Positions 17,031 to 26,607 of a stretch of 64,000 nucleotides of DNA are shown one piece after another. The stretch's first letter is position 1, and every line of letters starts with the position of its first letter. The notes below the pieces were generated by a model that made no database searches, was not told the origin of the DNA, and saw only the letters and a list, made by a program, of their open reading frames with translations. This DNA comes from an uncultured Sphingomonadales bacterium (GTDB taxonomy: Bacteria; Pseudomonadota; Alphaproteobacteria; Sphingomonadales; Sphingomonadaceae): contig CAILBC010000027.1 in the NCBI GenBank assembly GCA_903832325.1, positions 248,001 to 312,000 of the forward strand, read 5' to 3'. A program made the translations under genes and the position numbers.

Positions 17031-19102
17031 GGCACGGCCGCCGGGGCTGCGGGGGCGGGGGCGGGGGTCTGGGTGGGCGCGGGGGCCGGTTGGGGTGCTT
17101 CGGGTTCGGCGGCGGGGCTGGCGGCGTCGGTTACCGGGGTGGCGGGTTCATCGTCGCGGGTGTCGGTGGCGTTGTCCTGCGTGGCGGCATCATCACCCGG
17201 CGCGGCCGGGGCCGATGCGCCATAGCGCGCGGCATAGGCGGCATATTTGGCCGCCATGCGCTGTTGCAGATTGCCGCCCCACTGGCTTTCGTAATCGGCC
17301 AGCACGGCCATCGCCTTGGTCTGGTCAAACAGATAGGTCATCACATCGCGCGCCACCGGATAGGCCGCACCCGATCCGCCGCCATGTTCGATCACCACTG
17401 CGCAGGCATAGCGCGGTTTGTCGAACGGGGCGAAACAGATGAAATGGCCGTGGTCGCGGCGTTTCCATTGGCCGCCTTTGCCATTGCCCAGGTTCAGCCC
17501 GACAACTTGCGCGGTGCCGGTCTTGCCGGCCATCTGCACGCCTGGAATGGGCAGCCGCGCCTTGCCCGCAGTGCCGCGCCCGTTCACCACTTCGTTCATC
17601 GCGGCGTGGACCAGATCGAGATGATCCGGTGCAATGCCCATCAATGGCGGGGCAGGCGCGTGCCGATCAAGCATGAGGCGCGGCATGTGTTTGAGGCCAG
17701 AGGCGAGGCGCGCGGCATAGACCGCCTGCTGCAACGGATTGACCAGCATGTAGCCCTGGCCGATCGTGGCGTTCACCGTGTCATAAACGGCCCATTCCTT
17801 GTGATATTTGCGCATTTTCCACGCCGGATCGGGCACCGTGCCAAAAGATTGGCCGGGGTAGGGCATCGGAAATTCGCCGCCCAGCCCCATGCGCCGCATC
17901 ATTGTGGCAATCGTGTCCATCCCGATCTGCTGCGCAAAGTGATAGAAATAGACATCGCACGATTGATAAATGCCCTTCATCATGTCGGTGCTGCCGTGGC
18001 CGTGGTGGTTCCAGCAATGGAACACGCGGTTGCCCACGCGCAGGCCTCCGGCGCAATTGACCGCGGCATGCGGATCGAGCCCGGCTTCGAGAAAGGCGAG
18101 CGCGACCATCGGCTTTACGGTTGATCCCGGGGGATAGAGCCCGCGCAGCACTTTGTTGCGCAGCGGCACGTGATCGTCTTCCGACAGCATCTTCCATTCG
18201 ATGCGGCCGATCCCGTCGGAAAACGAATTGGGATCATAACACGGCATCGAAACCATCGCGAGCAGATCGCCGGTCAGGCAGTCCATCACCACGACCGATC
18301 CGCTTTCCAGCCCGATGCGCCGCGCGGCATAGTCCTGCAGCCCGGCGTGAATGGTCAATTGCACGCTTTGCCCCGGCACGTCTTCGCGCGTGCCCAGTTC
18401 GCGCACCACGCGGCCGCTGGCGGTGGCTTCTACCCGGCGGGCGCCGGGCACGCCGCGCAGGCGCATTTCAAACGCCTTTTCCAGCCCGTCCTTGCCGATC
18501 TTGAACCCCGGGGTGATCAGCAGCGGATTGTGTTCGCGCATATAGTCATCGGCCGAGGCCGGCCCGACATAGCCGACCAGATGGCCCACCGCCGCGCCCG
18601 AGGGATAGGCGCGCGAAAACCCGCGCTGCGGGATCACCCCGGGCAATTCGGGCAGGCGCACGCTGATCGCGGCGAACTTGTCCCAATCGAGTTTGCTCGC
18701 CACTTCGACCGGCTGAAACCCGCGCGATTTGTCGATCTTGTCGCGGATATCGGCAATCCGGTCGGCGGGCAGATCGAGCAGCCCCTGCAGCGTTGCCAGC
18801 GTGCCATCGGGGTCGGTCAGCCGGTCGGGAATGATGTCCACGCGAAAATCGGCGCGATTCGACGCGATCGGCGTGCCGAACCTGTCCAGCACCCAGCCGC
18901 GACGAGGCGGGATCAGCGACAGGTTGACCCGGTTGCTTTCCGATGCGGCGGCGTATTTGGCGTTTTGCGCCACCGCCAGATAGCCCAGCCGGCCCGCCAG
19001 CAACAGCCCGACCCCGCCCTGCACCGCGCCCAGCAGGAATGCGCGCCGTTCAAAGGTCTGGGTCAGCCGCGCCGCGGTCAGCGGCAGTTTCTGCCTGGTC
19101 AT
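17027..19102 (-). CDS. mrdA: Penicillin-binding protein 2 (elongasome transpeptidase)
   Basis: PBP2 crosslinks peptidoglycan in the elongasome. The ATG at 19102, overlapping the mreD stop, gives 691 residues with a short cytoplasmic N-terminus and one membrane segment. The dimerisation domain includes PPRRGWVLDRFGTPIASN. Transpeptidase motifs are PPGSTVKP (catalytic Ser about residue 327), SCD (about 380) and GKTGTAQ (about 526). The C-terminal 60 residues are a low-complexity Ala/Pro/Thr/Asp tail (PAPAPTQTPAPAPAAPA) beyond the catalytic domain. It is translationally coupled to mreD upstream and rodA downstream. Confidence 0.95.
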   Translation of the reverse strand: MTRQKLPLTAARLTQTFERRAFLLGAVQGGVGLLLAGRLGYLAVAQNAKYAAASESNRVNLSLIPPRRGWVLDRFGTPIASNRADFRVDIIPDRLTDPDGTLATLQGLLDLPADRIADIRDKIDKSRGFQPVEVASKLDWDKFAAISVRLPELPGVIPQRGFSRAYPSGAAVGHLVGYVGPASADDYMREHNPLLITPGFKIGKDGLEKAFEMRLRGVPGARRVEATASGRVVRELGTREDVPGQSVQLTIHAGLQDYAARRIGLESGSVVVMDCLTGDLLAMVSMPCYDPNSFSDGIGRIEWKMLSEDDHVPLRNKVLRGLYPPGSTVKPMVALAFLEAGLDPHAAVNCAGGLRVGNRVFHCWNHHGHGSTDMMKGIYQSCDVYFYHFAQQIGMDTIATMMRRMGLGGEFPMPYPGQSFGTVPDPAWKMRKYHKEWAVYDTVNATIGQGYMLVNPLQQAVYAARLASGLKHMPRLMLDRHAPAPPLMGIAPDHLDLVHAAMNEVVNGRGTAGKARLPIPGVQMAGKTGTAQVVGLNLGNGKGGQWKRRDHGHFICFAPFDKPRYACAVVIEHGGGSGAAYPVARDVMTYLFDQTKAMAVLADYESQWGGNLQQRMAAKYAAYAARYGASAPAAPGDDAATQDNATDTRDDEPATPVTDAASPAAEPEAPQPAPAPTQTPAPAPAAPAAVP

Positions 19103-19728
19103 AGGCGGCGCAAGGGCAGCAGGCGCACGCGATCGAGCCCCGCGACAAGGCGGTTCATGACGGGAAACAGCGCCAGCGTCATCAGCAGTTGCGGCCCGAT
19201 CGTCAGCGGCAACGGATAGCCCGCGGCAATCCCGGCAACCCCTGCGCCCAGCACCAGATAGATCGCCAGCAAAACGCCTGCGACCATCCAGTCCTGCACA
19301 AAGCCGCGCCACAGGAACCGTTCGTCGATCACGTCCATCGCCAGCATCGCCGCCGACCACAGCACGATGCCCGATCCGAACGGCTGCCCGCTGAACAGAT
19401 CGTCCCACGCGCCCAGCGGCAGCCCGGCCCAGACCGGCAGGAAACTGGGCCGCAGCATGCGCCAGGCGAGCAACATCATGAACGCCAGCGGCGGCATGAC
19501 CGGGGCCGAGGCAATCACCGGCGAAAATGCCACCAGCGACAGCGCCATGATCGATAGCCACGGCACGCCATTGGCCAGCAGCGGCAGCGGCGCGCGGTTG
19601 ATCGGCCGGCGCGGCGTGGCATCGCGCGCCGTGGCCAGCTGCGTGGTTGCCGATCGTGTTGGGGCCGATCGTGTTGGGGCCGATCGTGTTGGGGCCGATC
19701 GTGTTGGGGGAGGGGGCGCAGCCGCCAT
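19099..19728 (-). CDS. mreD: Rod shape-determining membrane protein MreD
   Basis: MreD is the small polytopic membrane partner of MreC. The 209-residue protein has an unusual N-terminal tail of about 45 residues, with RSAPT repeated four times, then five or so membrane segments including LLAWRMLRPSFLPVWAGLPLGAWDDLFSGQPFG, whose loop is conserved in MreD. It starts four bases after mreC ends and its stop overlaps the mrdA start. The repeat tail is cytoplasmic or at the membrane interface by prediction. Confidence 0.88.
   Translation of the reverse strand: MAAAPPPPTRSAPTRSAPTRSAPTRSATTQLATARDATPRRPINRAPLPLLANGVPWLSIMALSLVAFSPVIASAPVMPPLAFMMLLAWRMLRPSFLPVWAGLPLGAWDDLFSGQPFGSGIVLWSAAMLAMDVIDERFLWRGFVQDWMVAGVLLAIYLVLGAGVAGIAAGYPLPLTIGPQLLMTLALFPVMNRLVAGLDRVRLLPLRRL
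19650..19709 (-). repeat. 15-bp x4 perfect minisatellite in mreD
   Basis: Four exact copies of CCGATCGTGTTGGGG (plus strand) lie head to tail and encode four pentapeptides in the MreD N-terminal tail. The unit length keeps the frame whatever the copy number. Confidence 0.97.
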
Positions 19729-19732
19729 CGGA

Positions 19733-20638
19733 TCAGTTTTCGTCCTTCAGCGGGGGGCCGGCGGCTTTCACGCTGTCGGCCATCGCCGCCACGGCCGCCG
19801 CCTTGTACACCGGCAGCACCACGACATAGTCGGTGGCTGCCGGATCGGCCGCCAGCCGGCCTTCGGCGCCATCGCGGCGGGTTTGCGATACCACCGCCAC
19901 CGGCACGCCGGGGGGATAGATCCCGCCCGAGCCCGATGTGACAAAGACATCGCCGGGGTGCAGCGGATTGGTGCCCATCGACAGCAGGCGGATGGCGATC
20001 CGGCCGTTGGCGGTGCCCTGGACAAAGCCGGGCAGGCCATCGCTGGCGCGGCGCACCGGCACCACATTGTCGGCATCGCTGATCAACAGCACGCGCGCGG
20101 TATCGGGGCTGGATTCGACCACCCGGCCGATCAGCCCGGCGGCACCGCGCACCGCCTGGCCGGCGTGCACGCCGCGCGCGCTGCCGGCATCGATCACGCC
20201 ATAGCGCCGTGCGCTCGCCGCGGTCGATCCGATCAGCCGCGCGGCGGCCACTGGCGGTTCGGCCGGTTCGACAATGTGCAGCAGCGCCTTCAGCCGGCGG
20301 TTTTCTTCGGCCAGGGCACGCGCGGATACGGCATTGGCGCGCGCGGCGGCGACTTCGCGGGTCATCGCCAGATTTTGCCGGCCGGTATCAAACCACGCGC
20401 CGATTGCGGCGACCAGGTTGGCGGTGGATGTGCGCGTAACCGCCGATGCCTCACCGACGGGCGCGGCAATTTCGCTGCCGACGCCGCGCAGAAAGCCAAA
20501 GGCCCCGGGATTGAACAGCGAGAGCCCAAGCGCAACCAGCCCGGCCACGAAGCCGATGACGGCAATCACATAGCCCCGGAAAATGCCGTATTGCGCCCTG
20601 CGCGAATAGCCCGGGCGCAGATCTCGCGACCGCGCCAT
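19733..20638 (-). CDS. mreC: Rod shape-determining protein MreC
   Basis: The 301-residue protein has a basic cytoplasmic N-terminus, one membrane segment (YVIAVIGFVAGLVALGLSLF), a coiled coil around residues 90-118 (VSARALAEENRRLKALL) and the beta-rich periplasmic domain with YGVIDAGSARGVHAGQAV and SGSGGIYPPGVPVAVV. MreC scaffolds PBP2 and RodA. It lies between mreB (156 bases upstream) and mreD. Confidence 0.93.
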   Translation of the reverse strand: MARSRDLRPGYSRRAQYGIFRGYVIAVIGFVAGLVALGLSLFNPGAFGFLRGVGSEIAAPVGEASAVTRTSTANLVAAIGAWFDTGRQNLAMTREVAAARANAVSARALAEENRRLKALLHIVEPAEPPVAAARLIGSTAASARRYGVIDAGSARGVHAGQAVRGAAGLIGRVVESSPDTARVLLISDADNVVPVRRASDGLPGFVQGTANGRIAIRLLSMGTNPLHPGDVFVTSGSGGIYPPGVPVAVVSQTRRDGAEGRLAADPAATDYVVVLPVYKAAAVAAMADSVKAAGPPLKDEN

Positions 20639-20754
20639 AGTGTTTTGCTTCCCTTGTCCGATCGCAGCTTGCGCCGGGTGTGTTACAGTCCCGGCATCGG
20701 TTGCGATGAAATCTTGCCCGGCGCGCCGGCCAGCCGATCTAGGCGACCAGAAAT

Positions 20755-20786
20755 TCTACCGGCCAGCCAATCTACCGGCCACTCAA
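20755..20786 (-). repeat. 16-bp near-duplicate in the mreB-mreC gap
   Basis: TCTACCGGCCAGCCAA is followed by TCTACCGGCCACTCAA, with a third related GGCCAGCCGATCTAGG further left. The gap holds no gene. Confidence 0.55.
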
Positions 20787-20794
20787 TGCCCCCA

Positions 20795-21922
<1,128 letters not shown>

Positions 21923-22026
21923 TTAGCGCATGCGTTGCGCAAAACCCACCCATTTGTGACGCGTATATCGGGATAACCTGCGCCGTCGGTCTCGAATTAC
22001 ACCGGACTCGGCGCTAATCAGGGCAA

Positions 22027-23865
22027 ATGGCCACCCAGATCCGCCAGATACGCCGGCTTCCCGAACAGCTCGTCAACCGCATTGCGGCGGGCGAAGTGGT
22101 TGAACGCCCGGCCAGCGCGGTGAAGGAGCTGGTTGAAAACGCGATTGATGCCGGCGCTGCGCAGGTCACCGTGCGGCTGGGCGAAGGCGGCCTTTCGCTG
22201 ATCGAAGTGACCGACGATGGCTGCGGCATGGAGCCGGCGGAAATCGCGATGGCGCTCGAACGCCACGCCACGTCCAAACTGCCTGAAAGCCTGATCGGCG
22301 CGGATAATGCGCTGGAACGCGTGATCACGCTGGGCTTTCGCGGCGAAGCGCTGCCCTCGATCGGATCGGTGGCGCGGCTGACCATTGAAAGCCGGTCGCG
22401 CGCCACGGGTGAGGCGTGGAAACGCGTGGTCGATCATGGCGAAGTGCTGGCCGATGGCCCCGCCGCGCTGCCCCCGGGCACGCGCGTGCGGGTGGAGGAT
22501 CTGTTTGGCCGTGTGCCGGCGCGGCGCAAATTCCTGCGCTCGGCGCGCAGCGAATGGGCGGCCTGCCTTGATGTGGTGCGCCGGCTGGCGATGGCGCGGC
22601 CCGATATCGGCTTTACGCTGGAACACGATGGCCGACGCGCGCTGCAGGTGGGGCCGGGCGAATCGCTGGAAGTGCGCGTGGCGCAGCTGGTGGCGCGCGA
22701 TCTGCCCGCCAATGCGGTGGCGGTCGATCTGGCGCGCGGCGATTATCACCTTGTCGGCGTGGCCGGCCTGCCCACGTATAACCGGGGCGTGGCCGACCAC
22801 CAGTATCTGTTTGTCAACGGCCGCCCGGTGAAGGACCGGCTGCTGATCGGCGCAGTGCGCGGTGCCTATGCCGACATGCTGGCGCGCGATCGGCATGCGG
22901 TGCTGGCGCTGTTCCTGACGCTTCCGGCCGAAGAGGTCGATGTCAATGTTCACCCGGCAAAGACCGAAGTGCGGTTTCGCGATGCGGCGCTGGTGCGCGG
23001 GTTGATCATCACCGGGTTGCGCCATGCGCTCGATCAGGGTGACCGGCGCGCGGTTCAGGCGCCCGATCGCGGGGCGATGCGCGCCTGGCAGGTGGAACCG
23101 GTCAGCTCGCTGCCGCTGGCGCCGCCTGCGATGGGCCATCTTTTTGCCGCGCCGGCGGCCTATCCCGGCGGCGCACGCCTGGGAGAGGCCGGCGCGCAAT
23201 GGCGCAGCCACGAAACGGCGATCATGGCGCCGCCTGTGGCGCGTGCCGAAGCTGCCACCGCGCCGGTGCCCGACGGGGTGCAGCACCCGCTGGGGGTGGC
23301 GCGTGGGCAGATCGCGCAGACCTATATCGTGGCCGAAGCCGATGACGGGCTGGTGATTGTCGACCAGCATGCCGCGCACGAACGGCTGGTGCTGGAACGG
23401 TTGCGCGCCGCCGGCGCCGGAGAGGGCGCCGCACCCGCGCAGGCGCTGCTGCTGCCCGAAGTGGTCGAACTGGATGAGCCCGATTGCGACCGGCTGGAAA
23501 ACGCCAGTGCCGATCTGGCGCAATTTGGCCTGCTGCTCGAACGGTTCGGCCCGGCGGCGATGCTGGTGCGCGCGGTGCCGGCCGCGCTTGGCAAAGGCGA
23601 TCCGCAGGCGCTGGTGCGCGATGTGGCCGATGATCTGGCGCGCAACGGGTCGGCGCTGCTGGTGGGCGAACGGATCGATCTGGTGCTGGCGACAATGGCG
23701 TGCCATGGTTCGGTTCGTGCCGGCCGCGTGCTGTCGGTGGCCGAAATGAACGCGCTGCTGCGTGAAATGGAAATGACGCCGCGATCGGGCCAGTGCAACC
23801 ATGGCCGCCCGACGTGGATCAAGCTGGCGCACGGGGATATCGAAAAACTGTTCGGGAGGGCCTGA
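22027..23865 (+). CDS. mutL: DNA mismatch repair protein MutL
   Basis: MutL links MutS mismatch recognition to strand processing. The 612-residue protein has the GHKL ATPase motifs: LPEQLVNRIAAGEVVERPASAVKELVENAIDAG, DDGCGME and GFRGEALPSI. The C-terminal domain carries QHAAHERLVLERL and ends CNHGRPTWIKL. This C-terminus has the CxHGRPT element, but I did not find a clear DQHA(x)2E(x)4E endonuclease motif: the local sequence is DQHAAHERLVLE, which fits DQHAxxE, so endonuclease activity is plausible. The stop overlaps the possible upstream start of the following lipoprotein gene. Confidence 0.96.
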   Translation: MATQIRQIRRLPEQLVNRIAAGEVVERPASAVKELVENAIDAGAAQVTVRLGEGGLSLIEVTDDGCGMEPAEIAMALERHATSKLPESLIGADNALERVITLGFRGEALPSIGSVARLTIESRSRATGEAWKRVVDHGEVLADGPAALPPGTRVRVEDLFGRVPARRKFLRSARSEWAACLDVVRRLAMARPDIGFTLEHDGRRALQVGPGESLEVRVAQLVARDLPANAVAVDLARGDYHLVGVAGLPTYNRGVADHQYLFVNGRPVKDRLLIGAVRGAYADMLARDRHAVLALFLTLPAEEVDVNVHPAKTEVRFRDAALVRGLIITGLRHALDQGDRRAVQAPDRGAMRAWQVEPVSSLPLAPPAMGHLFAAPAAYPGGARLGEAGAQWRSHETAIMAPPVARAEAATAPVPDGVQHPLGVARGQIAQTYIVAEADDGLVIVDQHAAHERLVLERLRAAGAGEGAAPAQALLLPEVVELDEPDCDRLENASADLAQFGLLLERFGPAAMLVRAVPAALGKGDPQALVRDVADDLARNGSALLVGERIDLVLATMACHGSVRAGRVLSVAEMNALLREMEMTPRSGQCNHGRPTWIKLAHGDIEKLFGRA

Positions 23866-23894
23866 TGCGAACGACCAAGACGGGAAAGGGCCAT

Positions 23895-24335
23895 ATGCGA
23901 AAGACCGGAATTGCGGCTGCGCTGCTGGCCCTGGCCGCCTGTTCCGGGGGCAAGCCCGACATGCCAAAGCTGGCGTTGCAGCCCATTTTGTATTTCGATG
24001 TCACCCGGAACAAGCTCTATGGATCGGGATGCAATTTCGTGGCCGCCGGCGATGGCATGGGCGCGGTGTTTCTGGCGATGGAGGGGCGCGGGCTGATCAA
24101 GCTGGATGATCACATCCTCGCCATCCCCGCCGCCGCCGATGCCGCCCCGCTGCCCCAGGGCGCGCACACGCATTATGCCGGGCCGCTTTATGCCGCAACG
24201 CTGGTGCCCGTGGCAGGCGGCAAGCACAAGACACTGGGCGTGGTGTCGGTCTTCACCGGCCACCTGCTGATCACCGACGCACGCGGGCAGACGGTCTATG
24301 AAGCGACCGGCGATACCCAGTGCAAGCCGATGTGA
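23895..24335 (+). CDS. Small predicted lipoprotein, unknown function
   Basis: The ATG at 23895 gives 146 residues with GGGAAAGGG just upstream and a tidy lipoprotein signal (MRKTGIAAALLALAACSGG, lipobox LAAC). An in-frame ATG at 23865 overlaps the mutL stop and would add ten residues. The mature part has no motif I recognise; it contains YGSGCNFVAAGDGMGAVFLAMEGRGLIKLDDH and ends CKPM, leaving a possible disulphide pair. It ends seven bases from a convergent gene. Confidence 0.65.
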   Translation: MRKTGIAAALLALAACSGGKPDMPKLALQPILYFDVTRNKLYGSGCNFVAAGDGMGAVFLAMEGRGLIKLDDHILAIPAAADAAPLPQGAHTHYAGPLYAATLVPVAGGKHKTLGVVSVFTGHLLITDARGQTVYEATGDTQCKPM

Positions 24336-24342
24336 TCCGGCT

Positions 24343-25491
24343 TTACCGCGCTCTCGTCCACCACGCGATGGCCGACGAATAAGGCTCGGCCAACACGCGG
24401 GCGTGGCCAGCCAGGGCACTTGCCAGCGGCTCCAGCGCCAGGGCCCTGACCACAGTGGCGCGCTCGGCCGGAGGCAAATGCGAGCCCGGCTGCAATTCCA
24501 GCATCAGCCCCGATGCGGGCTCTGCCATTTTCACCAGCGGCGCCCATTCCACGGCCAGCCCGGCGGCATCGTGCATGCACAGCAGCGCGAGCGATCGGGT
24601 CTGCGAACGCACCGAGCGGCGATAGGGGGTTTCGGGATCGGGCTGGATCTGCGCCAGCACTTCGCGCGCGCGGGCATGCTGGCCCATCCCTTCAAGCGCA
24701 CAAGCGCGGATCGCGGCAAAATAGGCATGGCTGTCGGGCAATCCCGTGGCGCCCCGCTTGTCTGGCCCGTCGGTATCGAAACTTTGCTCGACCAGATCGT
24801 CCAGCCCCAGCGCCTCCTGGTAGTGCCCGGTATGCGCCAGCATCGCGGCAAGGTTGACCTGAATGTTTTCCAGCGCGCCGCGGTCGGTGATCGTTTCGGC
24901 AGCCAGGCGCAGCGTGGCGATCGATTGATCGGGGTGCCCGGTGCGTTCATGCAGATTGGCCAGTTTTGTCTCGATCTGGCTGAAATCGAGCGGTTCCTCG
25001 CGCAAGTCGGGGTTTTCGCTTTCGGCCTCGGCCAGCGCGATCGCCTCGGTGCAGCGCCCCGCATCGCACAGCGCATCGAGATGGTTGAGCAGGGCCAGCA
25101 AATGGCGCGGCCAGTTGCCCTGCCGCTGGCGCAAAGTGGTGGGCAGCGCTCCGCCATTGCTGTCGAGCGCTTCCCTGGTGCGTTGCAGGATGTGGTCGTG
25201 CATCCGGTGAAGATCGCTGCCTGTCCAGGCCAGCAAATCGGGCCAGATCGGGGCGAATCGCGGATCGGCCAGGATCGCCATGGCATCCTTGGCGAAATTG
25301 ATCAGTTTGACGATCCGCTGCGAACCATCCGGCCCGGTCACCACCACCCCGGCCAGATCGCCCTCATCGGCAAAACCCAGCTTGCCCGTCGGCAGGGCAG
25401 GCGGCGGCACTGCTTGCGACAGGGCGGGGGCAGGGGCGCTGATCGCCAGCATGATTGCGGCCAAAGCCCAAGTGCGAATGGCCTTGCGCAT
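24343..25491 (-). CDS. Exported helical-repeat (TPR-like) protein
   Basis: The 382-residue protein has a signal peptide (AIRTWALAAIMLAISAPAPALSQA) and a helical body that reads like TPR/Sel1-type repeats: NWPRHLLALLNHLDALCDAGRCTEAIALAEAE, LANLHERTGHPDQSIATLRLAAE and LAAMLAHTGHYQEALGLDDLVEQ. It is predicted to be periplasmic and to mediate protein contacts. The family is not recognised. It is transcribed away from a SnoaL-like gene 63 bases upstream in the same direction. Confidence 0.6.
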   Translation of the reverse strand: MRKAIRTWALAAIMLAISAPAPALSQAVPPPALPTGKLGFADEGDLAGVVVTGPDGSQRIVKLINFAKDAMAILADPRFAPIWPDLLAWTGSDLHRMHDHILQRTREALDSNGGALPTTLRQRQGNWPRHLLALLNHLDALCDAGRCTEAIALAEAESENPDLREEPLDFSQIETKLANLHERTGHPDQSIATLRLAAETITDRGALENIQVNLAAMLAHTGHYQEALGLDDLVEQSFDTDGPDKRGATGLPDSHAYFAAIRACALEGMGQHARAREVLAQIQPDPETPYRRSVRSQTRSLALLCMHDAAGLAVEWAPLVKMAEPASGLMLELQPGSHLPPAERATVVRALALEPLASALAGHARVLAEPYSSAIAWWTRAR

Positions 25492-25554
25492 GATGGCCGC
25501 GGTTCCTGTGGTTGTTGGGGTGTGCGGGCGACGCCGGTGCGCCGCCCGCCGCGA

Positions 25555-26040
25555 TTACTTCACGTCGCCGGTGCGGGTGTAGGCCCAGCTGGCAATCTTC
25601 CACGCGCCATCCTGCTTCGTCATCACGAAGGCGAACTGGCCCAGCGTCGAGAACGATTTGCCGTCCTTGCCGGCAAAGGTCAGGGTGACGGGCGCGGTGG
25701 CATAGGCGGTATTGCCGGCAATGTTCAGCGCTTCGGGCGCGCCCATCGCGACCTTGGTGCCGGTAACGCCGGCGCCCTTCGCCCAGCCGCCGAAATCGTT
25801 GAGCCAGCCGGCCACGGCGCCCTTGCCCTGCCAGGCGAAGGGTGCAAATTCATCGATGATCAGCGGCGCTTCGGTGTGCAGGCCGACAAACTTGGGCACA
25901 TCGAGCCGGTTCAGCGCATCGGCCACGCCGTTGATATTGGCGGTGATCGCCTGGGTGTCGGCAGGGGCGTCGGCGGCGAGGGCGGGGGTGCCGGCAAGGG
26001 CCATCAGGCCGAGTGCGGCGGTCATCATCAGTTTGCGCAT
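25555..26040 (-). CDS. Exported SnoaL/NTF2-like protein
   Basis: The ATG at 26040 (AAAGGAGAAT upstream) gives 161 residues with a signal peptide ending PALAADAP. The body has the NTF2-like pattern of a helix pair followed by strands: VADALNRLDVPKFVGLHTEAPLIIDEF and FAFVMTKQDGAWKIASWAYTRTG, the typical end of DUF4440/SnoaL-like proteins. Such proteins bind small ligands or are cyclases; no active site can be assigned. Confidence 0.72.
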   Translation of the reverse strand: MRKLMMTAALGLMALAGTPALAADAPADTQAITANINGVADALNRLDVPKFVGLHTEAPLIIDEFAPFAWQGKGAVAGWLNDFGGWAKGAGVTGTKVAMGAPEALNIAGNTAYATAPVTLTFAGKDGKSFSTLGQFAFVMTKQDGAWKIASWAYTRTGDVK

Positions 26041-26128
26041 GACGAACTCATTCTCCTTTGCGCCGGCCATGTCGCGGGGCCGGTTGCAAAGCGAAACTGG
26101 CAGCGCATGCCCTGCCTGTCAAATGGGC

Positions 26129-26587
26129 CTAATCAGTCCCTTTGGGGTCACGCGTGCGCACCATGGCGCGGCTGGTCATGCTCAGCACCATTACCCCGTC
26201 CTGGTTGAACGCGCGGGTGGCGCTGCGGAAAATGCCGCGGTCGGGCTTGGTCGCGCTGCGCCGTTTTTCCAGCAATTCGGTTTCCACGCTCAGCGTGTCG
26301 CCGGGATAGACCGGGCGCAGCCAGCGCAGATCATCAACCCCGGGCGATCCCAACCCCTGATGCCCGGTGCCCTCGTGGCGTTTGACCATCATCGCCATGA
26401 CCATCGCGCAGGTGTGCCAGCCGCTGGCCGAAAGGCGCCCGAAATGCGTTTCCGCCGCAGCCGCATCGTCCAGGTGGAACGGCTGGGGATCATATTTGGT
26501 GGCAAAGGCGATCACTTCCTCGCGGGTGACGGCATAGGCGCCAAACCGGTGCACTTCGCCCACCACCAGGTCTTCGTAGAACTGCAT
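26129..26587 (-). CDS. MaoC-like hot-dog dehydratase
   Basis: The protein of 152 residues starts MQFYEDLVVGEV, the usual start of the family; in-frame starts at 26608 (overlapping the ychF stop as TGATG) and 26611 are also possible. It has the MaoC hydratase signature AFATKYDPQPFHLDDAAAAETHFGRLSASGWH, in which Asp and His are the catalytic pair, and RWLRPVYPGDTL. The enzyme hydrates enoyl-CoA-type substrates. It follows ychF and may be cotranscribed. Confidence 0.85.
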   Translation of the reverse strand: MQFYEDLVVGEVHRFGAYAVTREEVIAFATKYDPQPFHLDDAAAAETHFGRLSASGWHTCAMVMAMMVKRHEGTGHQGLGSPGVDDLRWLRPVYPGDTLSVETELLEKRRSATKPDRGIFRSATRAFNQDGVMVLSMTSRAMVRTRDPKGTD

Positions 26588-26607
26588 CGGTCGCGCGCCA
26601 CCTTCCA

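Noticed and set aside
19650..19709. CRISPR-like array in mreD, the PEP-CTERM gene and the methyltransferase gene
   Set aside because: The repeats touch without spacers, are only 15-21 bp and are translated, so they are minisatellites.
22018..23967. 649-codon minus-strand frame opposite mutL
   Set aside because: It is the shadow of a well-conserved MutL and contains no recognisable domain.
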